Shown in pieces: positions 47,560 through 60,907 of a stretch of DNA of 64,000 bases. The DNA is from Xiphias gladius. Its lineage: Eukaryota; Chordata; Actinopteri; Istiophoriformes; Xiphiidae. A program made the position numbers and the translations under genes. The notes beneath the pieces are model-generated. The model was not told where the DNA came from, searched no databases, and saw only the letters and a list, made by a program, of their open reading frames with translations. The stretch spans positions 16,197,105 to 16,261,104 of the forward strand of contig NC_053404.1 in the NCBI RefSeq assembly GCF_016859285.1. The letters are read 5' to 3'. Positions within the stretch are counted from its first letter, which is position 1; each line of letters begins with the position of its first letter.

Positions 47560-48425
47560 GCAATTCGACATTATTCAGGGAAACAGATTTATTCACTTTC
47601 TTGCTGAGTGTTACATTGATAAGAAGATCAATACCACTCTCATGTCTTTACAAAAAGAAGCTACAGCCAGTAGGCGCTAGCTAGCTTAGCTCGATATTGG
47701 AAAACAGCTAGTTAACAAAATCCACCTATTAGCACCTCTAAAGCTCAGTAATTAACTTGTTGTATCTTGTTTTTTTAAAAGAAAAAACAGCACATTTATT
47801 CGCTTACTAATGAAAAGTTGAATACATACACAATAAAAAAATACCCTTGCTTAGTTCAGTGGGAGTTTTACTGCTATAACCTTACCTGGCATGATGGCAT
47901 GATGGTGGCTCATGTTTAAACTTTAGATATATACTGTGGTGTTATATCACTGAGTCAGTCTGCTGATAATACAACTCTTCTCTATGTGTGCAAATGTTAC
48001 GCCACATTTTAGGATTTACTGTGATACCATAATTTCCACTTGTGACAGCGTTAGCCCCTGTAAAAGTTAGAGACTCACTTTAATCTGTGCAAAAAATTAA
48101 GTATATGCATATAAGCATATAAAGTCTGTAAAAACACATGTTATTTCTACACTTGGGTTTTTGTACAGATTAAAAAAACCAGATATAATGTGTTTATTAG
48201 TGAGCCTTAGAGGTGCTGGTAGATAGATTTTGTCACCTTTGGAACAGTGCCAAGCTAGCTCTTTCCCCCTGTTTATGTCTTTATGCTAAGATAAGCTCAC
48301 TGCTGTAAGCTGTAGCTTCATATTTATTGGTGAGAGTGGTATCCAGCTTTTCATCTAACTCTTGACAGGAAAGCAAATTAGCATATTTCAGTCACTCTCT
48401 GGCAGGGAAATATTTCCTTTAATTA
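47560..48425. repeat. Foldback element, copy B
   Basis: The left arm contains GATCAATACCACTCTCATG, AAGCTACAGCC and AACAAAATCCACCTATTAGC. The right arm contains the inverted counterparts GCTGGTAGATAGATTTTGTC, GCTGTAGCTTCATATTTATT and GAGAGTGGTATCCAGCTTTT. The ends are similar inverted TTAAAG(G/C)AA sequences. It is the same family as copy A near 28 kb and appears non-autonomous: no coding capacity is visible. Confidence 0.6.
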
Positions 48426-48601
48426 TACGGTAGATGGTGTTAGTTTGCTTCCTAGATTTCGTCGTAACTAATAAAAGTACAGTAACCTACAGAATTAGTT
48501 AATAGGACTGAATGTCAAAGAATAGCCTATAGTCCCCTGTAGCTTTTATCACGAACATCCTGGGCTTTACGCTGATCTGACTATAAGCCCCAATTACCAA
48601 A

Positions 48602-48628
48602 CAGCTGCCACTCACAGCTGGTATATAA
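48602..48628 (+). promoter_or_regulatory. Unassigned core-promoter-like cluster
   Basis: Two CAGCTG E-boxes (48,602-48,607 and 48,615-48,620) directly precede TATATAA (48,622-48,628) on the plus strand. No downstream gene on that strand could be identified before myl12, 3 kb away, which has its own CpG-rich start. Confidence 0.25.
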
Positions 48629-50263
48629 GAAGAGTCTATTCCTTGAAACTCGCCAGTTCTTTGAAAAAACTCGAGTGCATATCTTCCCAGGAACGTGATA
48701 ACAGTCAGCTAATGACTTCATCCCACTGTTACCCAAGGCTATTTGAGGAGTATCATTTGCCACATAAATCAGGTTTTTGCAGTGGTGCTTTACCATGGTC
48801 GGCAGTGAATTTTATCACCTTATAACTGGAATATCAACACCTATACTCAGTTTTTGTTTTATTACAGTGAGAAAATGTGTCTAATCTAATGTAATCCATT
48901 GCAATCACCCTGCAAAACCTGTGATCACATGTAATCACATGTAAAACCTGTGATGTTCGGTTTTGTTGAGGCTGAGACATGAAGGTGTTGATTCAACTCT
49001 ATGGCAATTATGAGATTATAGATAGTGGTGGAGTTGTATTATACCTCATTGTATTGAAAGGTGTTTCTAATATTTATATATAATATTTATATCTAATATA
49101 CACTTACTTACATGAGTGTTTTGTTTTCCTCCAACTTTTCTCCAAGTTGATATAATGAATCTTTTTCTTGTCAGCAGTATGTCTCTGAATCCAGCTGTCC
49201 AGGAAATTCCAACTGTATGGAGGTCTCAAGGGATGAATTAGGACTATTTTAAGACTGGTTTTGTATTGTTTCCTTACACTGAGGCAATATGAACATTCAA
49301 GTTAACAGTTGCAGACATGAACAAATTCAATGAGCTCAGACGGGACTGGGTAACATGGTGAGACAAAGTATTAATTACCTCAAGAATTGGCCTAAATAAC
49401 ATTAAGGAAATTAAAGGTTTTCTATGAAACTAGCACACTCTAGTGGTTTAATGCAACACTACAATATCTAAGGAAACTAGATTTAGAAATGCCGAGGTAA
49501 AGATCATGTTAATGTTCCCGACTGACTTGTGTTTGTTTCAATTTATAAAACTTGTAAAATAAAATGTATCTTCTGCTAGCACCTGACAATAAACAGTTAA
49601 ATCTAATGTCAAGCAGGATCCATTTTTGTCCTTTACTAATACAACATTATAGTAAGAACTGTGTTTAGTTTGCTCCTTTGAGAGATCAGACAATCATCAA
49701 TGAGATTTATAGTTTTTTCAGTAATTTTTTTTCCAACAGTCAACTCCTACTGTAGCCTTCATGAACATCAGTTTTGATGTTTTTGAACGTTACAGCTCTA
49801 GACCAAGTCTGTTTGGTTTCTAACATACAGCATAACCATAAATGGCTCATCGCATGTGTTCTACAATTTTGTTATCAACTTGGAAAGTGATATGACAGCT
49901 GGACGAAAAGGACAGATTTGGCTTGTTTTAACCTGTGAGTCAACTGTTCCACATCTTGCTTTTGAAGCCTTGCAGCAGTAAGCCTCCCTTTACAGCAATG
50001 ACCGGGATACCAACTGTTGTCTGACCCACGCTGGGCAGTCAATATCTATTATTACCTATCCTATCAACATTTTGCCCTCACTGTTTTGGTTTTAGTATAT
50101 GAGGTTCCTATCGTTTTTCAGGTCAAAGTCTCATTGAGTTTAAAGCCTCTTTTTTCAAGAGAAACTTGACCAAGAAGGCAGCACAAAAAGCATTTTATAG
50201 CAAAAAATACAATACAAACAACATAAACAGGCTAAGACAACTGTCCCATGCTACTGTACAATA

Positions 50264-50660
50264 ATACGCAGTTAAGCAGTACTGGAAAGTATCTGAGTAC
50301 ATTTACTCAAGTACAGTATTTAAGTGCAATTATAAGGGGAATAATGTAACTTTTACTGCACAAAATGTATTCAGTAACTTTAGATTCAAAATTCTGATTA
50401 ATAATACAACATATAATCAACAAATGAATTATGATGTATGATTATAGGTTAAGATATGACATCATTGATCCTCAGGGGAAATTCGCAAGCAGTATATAAA
50501 AAGTAATTCAAAGGAGTCACGCTTTTACCAGCTGCATCGTTAAAGTGATGTGCACATTATTTGAACAATAATTATAATTCAATATATACATTAGTGTGAG
50601 ATGGGCCATTTTGCATAATGTGTACTTCTATTTATTGTACTTTAGGGTAAGGAGTGGGCG
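50264..50660. repeat. Fish interspersed element (GTACATTTACTCAAGTAC type)
   Basis: The segment with TCTGAGTACATTTACTCAAG, TGTAACTTTTACTGCACAAA and, at the far end, TATTTATTGTACTTTAGGGT matches a pattern I recognise as a widespread fish non-autonomous DNA element. No coding capacity is visible. Confidence 0.45.
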
Positions 50661-51559
50661 GATTGATCCCCAAAGTATCGATACTACCCATATGAAGTCG
50701 TTTTGAGTATGGAGAGGATTTAACAAATGGAACATTTGTTATTTACCACTGAAAACTGCCTTGTGCTTAACCATGCATTTGAATTGCCCTAATGACTGGC
50801 AAATTATTTGGTGGTAATTGAAATATATGGAGAAGTAGCCTATCAATAATGCATTCACCTCATAAATCAAGACGCCTAAGGATAAAAGGAACTACCAGCA
50901 TACAGAATTTTTAAAATCACACTTAAATATGGTTAAAGACTAGTCAGACATGTACAGAATAATCTTTTTTGTTGTATTTTATACCTGCCTGATTGTATTG
51001 TTAGTGTAATATTGGACAAAGTATTACTTCCAGTTTCTTATCCCTAATATTTTCATTGTGACTTTATTGTGTAGAATTTTTTTTATTTTTTAGTTGTATC
51101 AGGACTACGGTTCCAAATTAGCTGCCGGCACATTTACATTTATATTGTTAGTGGGCCATATATATAAATAAATAAACAAATGAAATTTTTATTTCCCTTT
51201 CTTTGTCTTTGTAACAACAAAAATTATTGATTGATTGACGCGAATTTCCTCCCATCATTTAAGCTTTATCTTCACTTCATTGCACAATGGCAAGGACTTG
51301 TTCTTTCTGCCCTTAAAAGGGCATATACAGGAATTTCAAGGGAGCGTTTGTGGAAGTAACATTTACTCCATCGGGGGTGTGGAGCTACACTATGTGTTTT
51401 TATTAATACTAATACTGAAACAGTAGGATGCGTTTTCGAATGTAGTGTCGTAAAGTTTACGTAATTGTAGCATTCAGACAGATAAAAACGTCTGAATTTT
51501 TTTTTTAACGAGAAATAATGGTTTCATACTTGATAAGCCTCCCCCCCTATTTTCTTAAA

Positions 51560-51671
51560 TTGGTCTGTTCGGATGTGCTGTTCGGAACGCAACATTATTA
51601 TGAGGAAGTGAAGGGCGGTGGTTGAGAAGAAGAGCAGCACCGGGCTAGCTGACAAGTTGGGTTGTAATCAG
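51560..51671 (+). promoter_or_regulatory. myl12: Probable 5' end and non-coding exon 1 of myl12
   Basis: A modestly CpG-rich stretch (CGGTGGTTGAGAAG, AGCAGCACCGGGCTAGCTGA) ends at a strong donor, AATCAG|GTAAGA, with the last exon base at 51,671. The coding exon of myl12 begins with an acceptor at 53,921-53,924. The expected non-coding first exon therefore fits here, followed by an intron of about 2.25 kb. The start site itself is not resolved. Confidence 0.55.
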
Positions 51672-52729
51672 GTAAGAATGTGTTTTAATTGTCATTGTTC
51701 CGTATACAACGGTTGGCTACGTAGAGTATAAATGCTCTGCTACCAGGATGCCACACAGCTACTTGTAATATTAAAGCAGCATATGTGAATAACATGCTAT
51801 CGAGCCATTTTGAGTTTTCGGTTGATATCATTGAAAGCACGGCTAACTGTTAACTGCGCGGCTAATACCTCGATAGCTAACGTATTGATACCAAATTGGC
51901 TGCAAATAAGCAGGTTATTTTATAGTGTTTTAAAATTAGTTGTTAGCTTTATAAAGTGAAATCTACCTGTGAACCTGTTTGTAGTGGGCTACCGTTTACA
52001 GATGTATGAACACTAATTATTTAACGCGGCTTAAACAAGGCCGCGAACCATCAGGACTGTATACGTACTTAATAAGACAACGCTATGTGTTGTGGTGAGA
52101 TTGTCTCCTAGCACAGATTATTATGTGGATAAATTGGTTTTGTAAAAAGTTAATTATTGATTTGTATAGTTTACAAAGTGCGCAACTAACGAGTATTTTC
52201 ACAAGAGATTAATATGCCGATTATGTTCACGATTAATCGGTTACCTGTCTACAAAACGTCCAAAAAAAAAAAGTGAAAAAATGCCTGTTGTTGTTTTTGA
52301 ACAACAGTCCAAAACCCGGAGAGAGCCAGTCCATTTTTTTGTATGATCAAAAAAAAACAAAGATCCTCAAAATTGAGACGCTGGAAACCAGCAAATGTAA
52401 TGCGAAAAAGAAGAGAGAGAAAAAAAGAGATCAAAATAGGTAATTATCTACCCAAACGTAATTACAATAACTTTGGCTATGTTTTTTGTGTGGTAACACT
52501 TCTATCAACACAACTATCTGTGCTTTCAAATCATAAAAACGTTAATATTTTGAGTAAAATTTGTTCCAATATAAGCTTTTTACTGGTATCAGTGTTAGCA
52601 CTGAACTAATAGAGCCTTAAAGTAACAAGACCCCCAGATATGCAGCTCTGTCACCCTTTATTTATGAAACCATTAGTCGTCTAGTATATTTGACACCAAA
52701 TTAATCACCAGTAAGCTTGATAATTAATC

Positions 52730-52935
52730 ATTATTCATTTTTCCAGTAAAAAGTAAAATTATTTGCCGTTGTCATCATGTCAGATATGAGATTTATTTAG
52801 GATTTTTACGCTTATTGGTCAAAAAAAAGAATTTCAAAGCTGTCGCTTTGGGAACTAGTGGCAGGCGATTTATATGCTAAATGGTTAGTTATTAAAACAA
52901 TTGACAGCTTAAATTATAGTATAAACGGTGTTAAA
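52730..52935 (-). repeat. Diverged GCTGCAAC-family fragment
   Basis: The segment ends TTAAATTGCAGCCCTAATTC, the reverse complement of the family start, and contains CTTGATAATTAATCATTATT-type termini. It is located in myl12 intron 1. Confidence 0.35.
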
Positions 52936-53829
52936 TTGCAGCCCTAATTCAGAACATTTAAATTTGTATCACTGAACGGTCATGGAACCCAAACAATTAC
53001 CACTGTACCAGATAATATTTAGCAGCATCAACATATTGACGATGCATCAATACAAGGCCCAGCTCTAGATAGTCCTCGCTGTCCAAGCTGGTTGAGTCCA
53101 TTTTCCATCAGTCTGGCAACATAAAGATGTTACTATAGGACAGCTCAAGTTTACATTCAAGACATTGCCTGATAAGGGCATCTGTTCTCACATCAGTAAT
53201 TTTCCTGCCCTCTGCGAAGGCAGTGAGCTGATCAACCTAGAAAGATGAGGAACATTCCCAATTATAGCTCAGAAAGGGACACCACACTAGGGATTCGCTG
53301 CCAGAGAACGAAATTTCTCTGCCACCGAGTTGTGGGCACAGATGACGAAATCTTATTTTGGGTAACAGCATGATCCACTTTGCCTTTGATCAGATTGTCT
53401 CCCTGTCTGTCATGGGTACGCTTGACTTCTGTCTCATCAGGCCAGGCTTATATTTTGTCTTTTTTCTGCTGCACTGTCTACTGTTATGTTTGTCATTTTC
53501 ATAATTGATACATTTGTTGAATATAATTTCTTAAAGTACAAGGCAATGTCAAAAAATTGCTTGTTTTGTCAAACTAACACTCTTAAAACAATTTGAGTAT
53601 ATAAATATCTTGTTCACTCTCACGTAGGACAAAGAAAATCAGAATGATTGGCATTTCTGCTTGAAAAATGACCCGAACAATGATCAATTATCAATGTTAT
53701 TATAGATTAATATATCAATAAATCAAATGATTATCCCAGTTCCTTTCAGAAATCTCAATAAGCTACACATTTCTCATTTTACACATTTTCAATCATCCAC
53801 TAAACTGTTAAGAGACTGCAATTAAGTAA

Positions 53830-55045
<1,216 letters not shown>

Positions 55046-55395
55046 AGAGCCACACCAGCATATTCCTCTTCACCCTCTTCGCCTCTACCGTCAGCTAGAT
55101 CACCGTGCTGCATGTCTCAACTCTCCAGTATAAAACCCATTTTTAAACAAACCAAAGCAATAACTATCCACTCTGTTTATTTTGAACTTCCAGGATTGCC
55201 AAATTGACACATCTCTGATAAGAAGAAAAAATTCTAATAGGTTGTGAAATGGTTTCTTTTTTCTTTTTTCTTTTTTTCCTCCTGTCATGTAAAGATGTGA
55301 CGTGGCAGCATCTTGGAAGCTCTATGGGATAAGTCTTTGCAATTCATGTGATCGGGTAAAGCTGAATTTTTACATTTTATAATATAAAGTTTTTA

Positions 55396-55401
55396 AATAA
55401 A
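55396..55401 (+). terminator. myl12: Poly(A) signal of myl12
   Basis: AATAAA lies 351 bases beyond the myl12 stop and is followed by a T/G-rich stretch (GTTGTATTTTGCTGACTGTT), as expected at a cleavage site. Confidence 0.7.
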
Positions 55402-56760
55402 GCCCTCTATCAAGTTGTATTTTGCTGACTGTTTCCCTTCCATAAATGAGAACTGAAATAATTGTTGCATTATTCTGTCTTTATTTCTCCTGGGACTGAA
55501 AAGCTTACGCACCATTTTTCTGCTCTTGAGGTGCTTGTCAAGTCTTGACAAGTCTGCTCTCCCTCCTCACCAAATTCATTGGGCGTGTGCAGACAAGCAT
55601 CGGCTGAATTCTTTCTGTAAAAGGGACAAATTTAGAAAGTTAAGAATACAACCTACACTGTAAACTGGGATGCATTGTTATGGCCCAATTAAATGGAACT
55701 ACTTAAAGGGAAAGGGAAACTGCCCAAATACTACGATTACCTGTATGTGGAGGCGACTCATTTATGTCATACAGGGAGTGGCATAACACTATTTAAAAAT
55801 CCTTGTCACAGTGAGATTACAATTTACATGACTGAATGCTGACAATGTTATCTCTTACAGAGGGCATGTCTCAACCTATGAAGTCACTTCAAGCCCAGTG
55901 AAGTTGTGGACAGTCACTAGGTGCTCTTTTTGTAATTACAGCATGGCCAAATTGCAGTCTAATTTTATTATTTTAAATCCATCTATTTAGCATTTATTAG
56001 TATATAAACCTTAATACATGACTTATAACACTATGACTGTTGTCCACAGCTAAAAGGACACTCAATTGCTTATTACTATGCAGTATTTGTAAAAACGTAA
56101 CTTCTATGAAGACACATTTTTACTATTCTAACAATGTTTCACTATATTGTCATGCATTATCCTGTGGGCCTCCACGTATGGGAGCGCACAGGAGAAGTAA
56201 TAGTTAACAAATTCATTCATGAACACTTCTATCTGCAGAATAAATCACACATTTTTGAAGTGAGAAATCAGGAAAACCTTTTTGTTATTTGGAGTTGAAG
56301 CATGCAGTTATTAAATGCGTTATATTGCCCTGTAGTGTCTAAACGGTCGAATTGCAGGCTTATAAAATTTTAGAAAACTGCCTTGTGCTGCTTTCACGTG
56401 CTGTTGGAAAGATTCGAATAACGTGAAGTTCCACAACAGTCAAAGGGTTATTAGTATGACTCTTCATGAAAATTTCTGGGACGTACAATTACAGGTGCGA
56501 AGATCATGGGAGCAGATTAGGCTGCGGTAAAAGTATGTGTTTTACAGCCAAAGATAAGAATCAAACAACCCCCTACCCGTAGCACAAGCTAACATTTTTT
56601 CTGCTTCTCTGGAAGCAATATTTCTGTTGTGTAGTCACATTTACTATTCATTTTTTTTACTAAAAATCGCATGTAATACTGGTTTGAGTCTCGACATTTC
56701 CGAAACCACAGAATAATGGATTTACGAGTTTGCTTGAACGCCTCACAATCCTTACGGAAC
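55402..56760. other. Intergenic region between myl12 and fastkd3
   Basis: AT-rich with no open frame of note, no clear repeat family and no RNA gene that I could recognise. Confidence 0.55.
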
Positions 56761-56826
56761 CACGTTAGGTCAGCATCTTCTCAGCCGGCGGTTCTGTGAC
56801 CCTTTGCCGCTGCCGGAAAGGCCCAG
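56760..56826 (+). promoter_or_regulatory. fastkd3: Probable 5' end and non-coding exon 1 of fastkd3
   Basis: A small CpG-rich stretch with an ETS-like CCGGAAA ends at a donor CCCAG|GTATGA (last exon base 56,826). The ATG exon follows a plausible acceptor (GTGAATCAG) just upstream of 57,207. Alternatively, transcription could start nearer the ATG. Confidence 0.45.
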
Positions 56827-56980
56827 GTATGAATTTTGCCGGTTCCATGTCGGCATTTGTTATTTATTTATCATTCTAAGCTGAAGTGTCAGCCTTAAGA
56901 AACGCCAAATAACCGGAAGAGAAGTGCGACTCTTCTGGGCTAGCCAGGAGGCTAACAGCTATGTAGCTAACGTTAGCTAA

Positions 56981-57034
56981 CAGTAGCCTTCAAGGTTGGT
57001 TAGTTAACAGCAGCCTTCAAGGTTGGTTAGTTAA
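56981..57034. repeat. 27-bp tandem duplication
   Basis: CAG(T/C)AGCCTTCAAGGTTGG followed by TTAGTTAA occurs twice head to tail (56,981-57,007 and 57,008-57,034) with a single difference. It lies between the fastkd3 promoter and its ATG exon. Confidence 0.85.
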
Positions 57035-57206
57035 CAGCGGAGTGACGAAGGAGGAAGCTGAGTACTACCATTGCCATCAGTTTTTGTCCTCTAATTTACT
57101 GACTTTGTGTCTTCTCGCAATTCCTTGGAAACCTTTTCTTGTTTTTAAAGATTTCTGTTTTATTGTCTGTGAATCAGCTGGGTCTTAGGAGTCCTGGACC
57201 AGGGTC

Positions 57207-60200
57207 ATGGCTCTAAAGCTGATCCAGAGATTTCCGCTGCTCGGGCAGTTCGGGATTCAACGTCACCCTCCTGTGGCACCTGCCTGCCCCTTCCACAGGC
57301 TCCTGAGAAACAGCAGTGCAGGTCAGCCATTGCGTGTAGCCTGCCTGTGCACCTCAGCCGGCCGGTGCATCAGAAGAAAGGGCTGCAGGAAACTCGAGCC
57401 GGACTGTGGGATAAGGAGTCTGGCCACCATCGTCAGGGAGCCGTCCTTTGTCGCCAGCAGTTCTGTAGGTCTCCACAGAGATTCAGTTCCCCGGTTCCGT
57501 CTGACCCAGCTGCATCGACCCACAGATGCAGAGGAGCAGGCTTTCCAGCTGCGTTTAGGGAGCTGCTCCTCATCCCGACAGGTCTTCAAACTGTTGCGCT
57601 CAGTGGAGATCTTGTCTGACACTATGGCTGCAGCAGCACTTCACCGTGTGGCCGACCTGGAGCAGAAGGGAAACTCTCTAAAGGACCCCACAGTGCTGGA
57701 GAAGGACACCATCAGGGCCCTGTGCTTCCAGCTGGAGCAGGACTCTGGACGGCTGACGGATGCTGGGCTGGTATCAGCTCTCCTGGCCTGCACACGCCTC
57801 TTCTTAGATCCCTGGAGCACTCTGATGGTACGGCTGGTGTCGGAGAGCCAGGACAGGCTAGACAGGGGGCAGATGAGTGTAGGGCAACTGTGTACCTTAG
57901 GCCAGGCGATGCTGACCATAGAGGGTCGTGGCTGTGTGATGCTGGAGCAGGTGATGGAGGACATCCAGAAGCAGGAACCTGCCCAGTGGAGCCTATCGGA
58001 TCTCATTGCTGTTTATAGGCTTCTGCAAGGTGGTGTGGGTGAAGATGGAAAATACAGAGCCCTGCTGAATACCATGCACACCCACGCTGTGACAGTCACC
58101 TCCCATATGGATCCTGCTGCTGTCAGCGTGCTGCTCAACGCTCTTGTGACCCTGAACCAGACCCAGGCCATGCCTCTAGTGATCAGCCTGTGTAAGCAGG
58201 CTGTGCGGCATGTACCTCACTTCACTGATGGGGAGCTCACTCTTGTGGTCGGGGCACTAATCCACTTTGGTCACAGCGATCATTACTTTGTGCAGGCGAT
58301 GGAGAAGTACATTCCTACAATGGCATTCACCTCCCATCCAGAGACAGTTACCAAGGTGATGCAGTTCTTTGGCCGTAGGAACATCCTGTCCCCAACTGTA
58401 TTTGATGCTGTCGCTGAGAGCTTTGTGTACCGAGCAGATGACTACAGCACCAGCCAGGTGGCCAGGCAGATCATGGCTTTTGGGAAGCTGGGATACCTTC
58501 CGCCTAATGCAGGCAACATGTTCAGGAAAGTTGAAACCATCCTGCACACACGCTTTTCACACTTCCAGCCTCGAGCACTGCTCAACCTGCTCCACTCCTG
58601 CATCCTGGTGGAGAGGTTCCCTGTTAATTTTGTTTCGAAAGTCTTCAGCAGTTACTTCCTCCAGCAACTGCAAGGTAAAACATCCCGTCAGACACCTGCA
58701 ATATGTATGAATGTGCCATGAGCGCACGATTAAAGATAAAATCATTGTCTCTTGTTGACATTTTTGCATGTATTTTTGTGTTTATTTCTGTGCTGCAGAG
58801 CAAGGCACAGGAATGGATCGGAACGTCCTTGCACAGCTGACTCAGCTCTACATGACTGTGAAGTTGGAGTGTCCTTTCTATGAGGTAAAGTATTTAAAAC
58901 TATGTCAAGGGTTAAATATGTTAATGATGAGAATGACAAAGGTATAATGGATAGTCAGAAACTTGAACACACACCCTCTGGCTTAACATGCCATCAGTAT
59001 GTGAGGTTAAGTGCGTTCCAGTGATCTGTGATAAAACCTGCACCTGTTACCGTAGTGCATTTCTATATTTCCCAGAACAATTTTAGACAAAAAAGAAAGC
59101 AGATGTCAACTTGTTGGGTTTATCTTCGGACGATATTTGTGGATAATTAGAATTTTTCCCTGAAGAGAGCAAAGGAGAAAATGTTTACTATTTCCCGACT
59201 GTCATATTGAAAAAAAAAAACAAGAAATAAGTATAAGATGACTAGAAATAAGTATGAGTACATTTAGTTGTAATATACACGTATCAATAAACACTTGTTT
59301 TCAATTTAAGGTGCAGAGGTACAATTGAAATGAAAGCAGGATAATTCACTTTTATTCTGAAGGACTGAGAGTCAAATATCTTGTTGTTGATCAGCTATCC
59401 ATTAGAATTACAACCAAAAAAAAAGGAAAAAACATAAATGTTTCATAATTGGGTGTAAGGGAATCTCATTCTCAGTAGTAATGTATTCATGTGCCTCCAA
59501 CTGCCCCCCCCCAATCAGGGCCCCAGGCTCCTTCCGAAGTTCCACGTCAAATCTTTCCTCATGTCCGGACGCTCCCTGGAGACGCCGGTGGATGTACATC
59601 TGTACAACTCTGTGAAAACTGGACTGATTGATTTGCTTGGGGCTCGTTCATACTTTGGATCCAAAGTTCTGACGCCATACTGTTACACACTCGGTAAAAG
59701 ACACACAACAGCTGTTTATCTAAAAGGTTTCCTATAGTTTGCCTACAAAGGGCTTAAAATTGATTCTGTTCTCGTAGATGTGGAGATAAAACTTGATGAA
59801 GAGGGATATGTGCTGCCCGCCAGTCACACTGATGATGTATACAAAAGGTAAATGGTTTTATGCTTTATATAAAGTTTCTACACTTAAGATTTTTGATGTG
59901 CTAGATATGAAATCCTTCTGAAGTTCATCTCTGACAGCTGACGTGCGATTGCAGGATAGCTCTTTGTATTGATGGACAAAAGAGGTTCACTACAAACGTG
60001 AGGCAGTTGCTTGGAAAGGAAGCCATCAAGCAGCGTCACCTTAGGCTTCTGGGATATGAAGTTGTTCAGGTTAGACCCTCACAGTCACTTTTATGCTTTA
60101 GGATAAATAGTCATTAGTTTGTGTGTTCTTCAGGTAGTTTTCAGCCAGACTTTCATCTTCCCAAATGTTAGATCTGTGTATTCTATATTGCTAAGTGGCA

Positions 60201-60383
60201 CATAAAATATAAGAGTGTTAACCTGTCCGATCTTTTCTTTTTATGGAATAACTGAATAAGGATGTTTGTCCTTTTTTTTTCTAGATTCCTTACTATGAAT
60301 TTGAAAAACTGCAAAACATGACCAGCGTGGTGGAGTACCTGCACCAAAAAATCTTCCCTCACACTTACAGGCTGAGCTGGTGA
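57207..60383 (+). CDS. fastkd3: FAST kinase domain-containing protein 3-like, mitochondrial RNA regulator
   Basis: Six coding exons: 57207-58674, 58799-58884, 59519-59693, 59778-59847, 59955-60069 and 60285-60383, in consistent phase, totalling 2,013 nt and 670 residues. FASTK proteins act in mitochondrial RNA processing, stability and translation. The N-terminus (MALKLIQRFPLLGQFGIQRH) is basic, lacks acidic residues and suits mitochondrial import. The long first exon carries the helical-repeat and FAST_1-like region (YSTSQVARQIMAFGKLGYLP). FAST_2-like sequence follows, and the last two exons encode the RAP domain (ALCIDGQKRFTTNVRQLLGK ... LRLLGYEVVQIPYYEFEKL), roughly residues 600-665. The length and the start resemble vertebrate FASTKD3 (about 660 residues) more than FASTK, TBRG4 or FASTKD1/2/5, but paralog choice rests on memory. 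Confidence 0.8.
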
Positions 60384-60542
60384 TGATAAAAATGAGTATG
60401 CTGTGGATGTGACATCAGGGGTCTTTACTTTTATTGAGCCTTTTCTTAGTTTAAGATATAAGTATTTATTTTTGCTAATATGTCATTGCCAAATGAATGT
60501 GTTTAAGTTATTGATTATGCAATTCTACATATTTAACTTTAC

Positions 60543-60548
60543 AATAAA
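60543..60548 (+). terminator. fastkd3: Poly(A) signal of fastkd3
   Basis: AATAAA lies 160 bases beyond the fastkd3 stop, followed by T-rich sequence. It is only about 80 bases from the chmp5 signal on the other strand. Confidence 0.65.
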
Positions 60549-60625
60549 GTGACTTTTGTACAAATAATGACTTCTGAATAACTTCTGTGTATCACACCAA
60601 GTGAAGTATTGTTTGAAAAATATAA

Positions 60626-60631
60626 TTTATT
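60626..60631 (-). terminator. chmp5: Poly(A) signal of chmp5
   Basis: AATAAA reads on the minus strand about 280 bases past the chmp5 stop. Expected cleavage near 60,605-60,615 would leave only some 40 bases between the two convergent transcripts. Confidence 0.6.
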
Positions 60632-60907
60632 TTGTTCTTGGCAACACGATGCTGCAGAAACTGTACAAAGTTAAGAGAATCCCAATTCCAACAATGACTT
60701 CAGATACCTATGAAAACTAATTGACTTATATAGAAAAATCACAACTTTTCATTAAGAAACCCGACTTGACGTAATAGTTTCCGTCATTTGTTGGACAGAA
60801 AATGCTTTGGTTTTCAATGCTGCCCTCTAAGGCTGGGAGTGTCATTTGGATAAATACAAAAAAGCTATGATACATGTAAAACTAGCATGAGTGTTCTTAT
60901 CGCTTCT

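Larger units (their letters stand above)
46200..51560. other. Intergenic region between myom1 and myl12
   Basis: AT-rich DNA without a gene I can support. It contains a foldback element (about 47,560-48,425), an unassigned TATA/E-box cluster (48,602-48,628) and another fish element (about 50,264-50,660). Open frames here are short and domainless. Confidence 0.5.

Noticed and set aside
57323-58547. Long minus-strand and alternative-frame open frames inside the first fastkd3 exon
   Set aside because: They are shadows of a 1.47-kb coding exon. Only the plus-strand frame joins to the later RAP-domain exons.
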